The notes under the pieces: model-generated
The model's database searches: none
What the model was told of the DNA's origin: nothing
The model's input: only the letters and a program-made list of their open reading frames with translations
Source: Psychrobacillus soli
GTDB lineage: Bacteria; Bacillota; Bacilli; Bacillales_A; Planococcaceae
Direction: 5' to 3'
Assembly: GCF_006861775.1 (NCBI RefSeq)
Contig: NZ_VDGG01000038.1
Coordinates: 1-37,410, forward strand
DNA length: 37,410 nucleotides
Translations under genes and position numbers: made by a program
Part shown: in pieces, positions 36,832-37,410 of the stretch
Layout: the number at the start of each line of letters is the position of its first letter
Numbering within the stretch: the first letter of the stretch is position 1

Positions 36832-36876
36832 AAGCCAAGAAAGAAGTAAAACACCTACTTCCTTCTTGGCTTTTTG
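36832..36876 (+). terminator. Terminator of ytzB
   Basis: A 17-bp stem with one mismatch, aagccaagaaagaagta (36832-36848) with tacttccttcttggctt (36856-36872), is followed by TTTTTG. Confidence 0.88.
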
Positions 36877-36940
36877 AATTCTCCTGTCTCTTCTCATATA
36901 CTAATCATCCATAATAAATTTATTGACATTTTTTATCTAA

Positions 36941-37150
36941 ATGCTTCCTGAGTTTGCGGGAGATTATGTAATCTTTAGTAAAAACCCAGATGTTGATAAT
37001 TCATTTATGGAAACTGACTTATGGAAAAACATACCTGCAGTTAAAAACAATCAAGTATTTGAAATAAATACGAAAGCATCTACCTACAGTGATCCAATCA
37101 CGCTAGAGTATCTTCTAGAGCTTTTCGAAAAATCATTTCTTCAAAATTAA
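36941..37150 (+). pseudogene. C-terminal remnant of an iron-siderophore ABC binding protein
   Basis: The ~69 residues match the end of a FecB/FhuD-type periplasmic-binding lipoprotein: DYVIFSKNP, then a DLWKNIPAVKNNQVFEIN segment and the DPITLEYLLE helix typical of the C-terminal lobe. The signal peptide, lipobox and N-terminal lobe are missing, and no ribosome site precedes the first ATG. The break lies just before 36941, 65 bases after the ytzB terminator. It is probably a deletion or rearrangement scar. Confidence 0.8.
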
Positions 37151-37218
37151 GAAGCGTGAAGGTATTCTTTTCATAAGCATGCCTTCGATACTAAACTGCC
37201 CCCCGTATGGTTCGTACT

Positions 37219-37410
37219 TTTAAAAAAGGAACAAAGGCTAGGCGCCACATCGTGTGGCAACGCCTTCGTGACCAACATCCTGTTGGCCTCCACTGGAGTC
37301 GTCGTCTGCAGCGAAAATCAAAAGAAATTGCTTACTTATTCAGTGGCAACTCGCAAAAAACAAAATTTCTGCAGTATTTCGTCTGGGTGAATCCAATTAT
37401 TGGATTCACC
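37219..37410. repeat. Inverted partial copy of the window-start repeat
   Basis: The reverse complement of this stretch matches about 40-205 of the window with roughly 85-90% identity by eye, including the gaaggcgttgccacacgat block and its hairpin. The right arm and tail of the full element are absent here. The last 25 bases are a perfect hairpin, ggtgaatcca with tggattcacc (37386-37410); the start copy keeps only part of it (tggattcaca near 20). Confidence 0.85.

Overview
The window reads as core chromosome of a low-GC, spore-forming Bacillales bacterium. The gene order sspA-thiI-nifS-ezrA-hisJ-ytsP-dgcP-rpsD-tyrS-acsA-acuABC-ccpA-aroA-ytxHG-murC-sftA-ytpRQP-ytoP-ytzB is the Bacillus subtilis 'yt' region with a few insertions and losses. 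The family is probably Caryophanaceae/Planococcaceae (Psychrobacillus-like), but this genus-level placement is an impression from codon use and repeat style, not something I could test. Sporulation is supported by an alpha/beta-type SASP gene with a good sigma-G promoter. General stress control is supported by a near-perfect sigma-B promoter before ytxG. No transposase, prophage, CRISPR array, defence locus, tRNA or rRNA gene was seen.

Layout. 1-320: a structured dispersed repeat. 378-6256: sspA, then nifS-thiI (sulfur transfer to tRNA), ezrA (division control), and divergently hisJ and a GAF-type methionine sulfoxide reductase. 6289-9410: a methionine gamma-lyase-type gene behind a perfect cre site, and the diguanylate cyclase dgcP. 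9552-10378: rpsD with its own promoter and a ~190 nt leader. 10379-11300: a gene-poor stretch with two repeat relics. 11301-11932: a DUF3006 gene and a 54-codon unknown gene. 11993-13542: tyrS under a T-box leader with a UAC specifier. 13607-16513: a class A penicillin-binding protein with a fibronectin-type tail. 16514-17582: about 1 kb of noncoding DNA dominated by a nested tandem repeat (a unit of about 196 bp containing a 21-bp sub-repeat). 17583-22047: acsA and the divergent acuABC operon (acetyl-CoA synthetase and its acetylation control). 22069-24282: ccpA and aroA. 24449-26584: an FtsA-like actin-fold protein carrying a long array of small beta-rich modules. 26622-32073: ytxG-ytxH, murC and sftA. 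32213-36322: ytpQ-ytpR, a lipoprotein plus thioredoxin pair, a DUF84 NTPase and an M42 aminopeptidase. 36493-36807: ytzB. 36941-37150: the broken tail of an iron-siderophore binding protein. 37219-37410: a second copy of the first repeat, inverted.

How the genes connect. acsA, acuA and acuC form a reversible acetylation switch; CcpA is encoded next door and a consensus cre sits in front of the methionine gamma-lyase gene in the same window. ezrA, the class A PBP, murC, sftA and the FtsA-like protein make this a cell-envelope/division-rich region. NifS supplies persulfide sulfur to ThiI from the same transcript. Most units are closed by strong hairpin terminators, several of them bidirectional and built over stop codons.

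The least explained items are the FtsA-like/beta-module protein, the nested 21-bp/196-bp repeat, the palindromic repeat at both window edges, and the promoter/hairpin overlap in front of nifS. The edge repeats suggest that the window is a whole draft contig that ends where the assembly could not cross a multicopy repeat.
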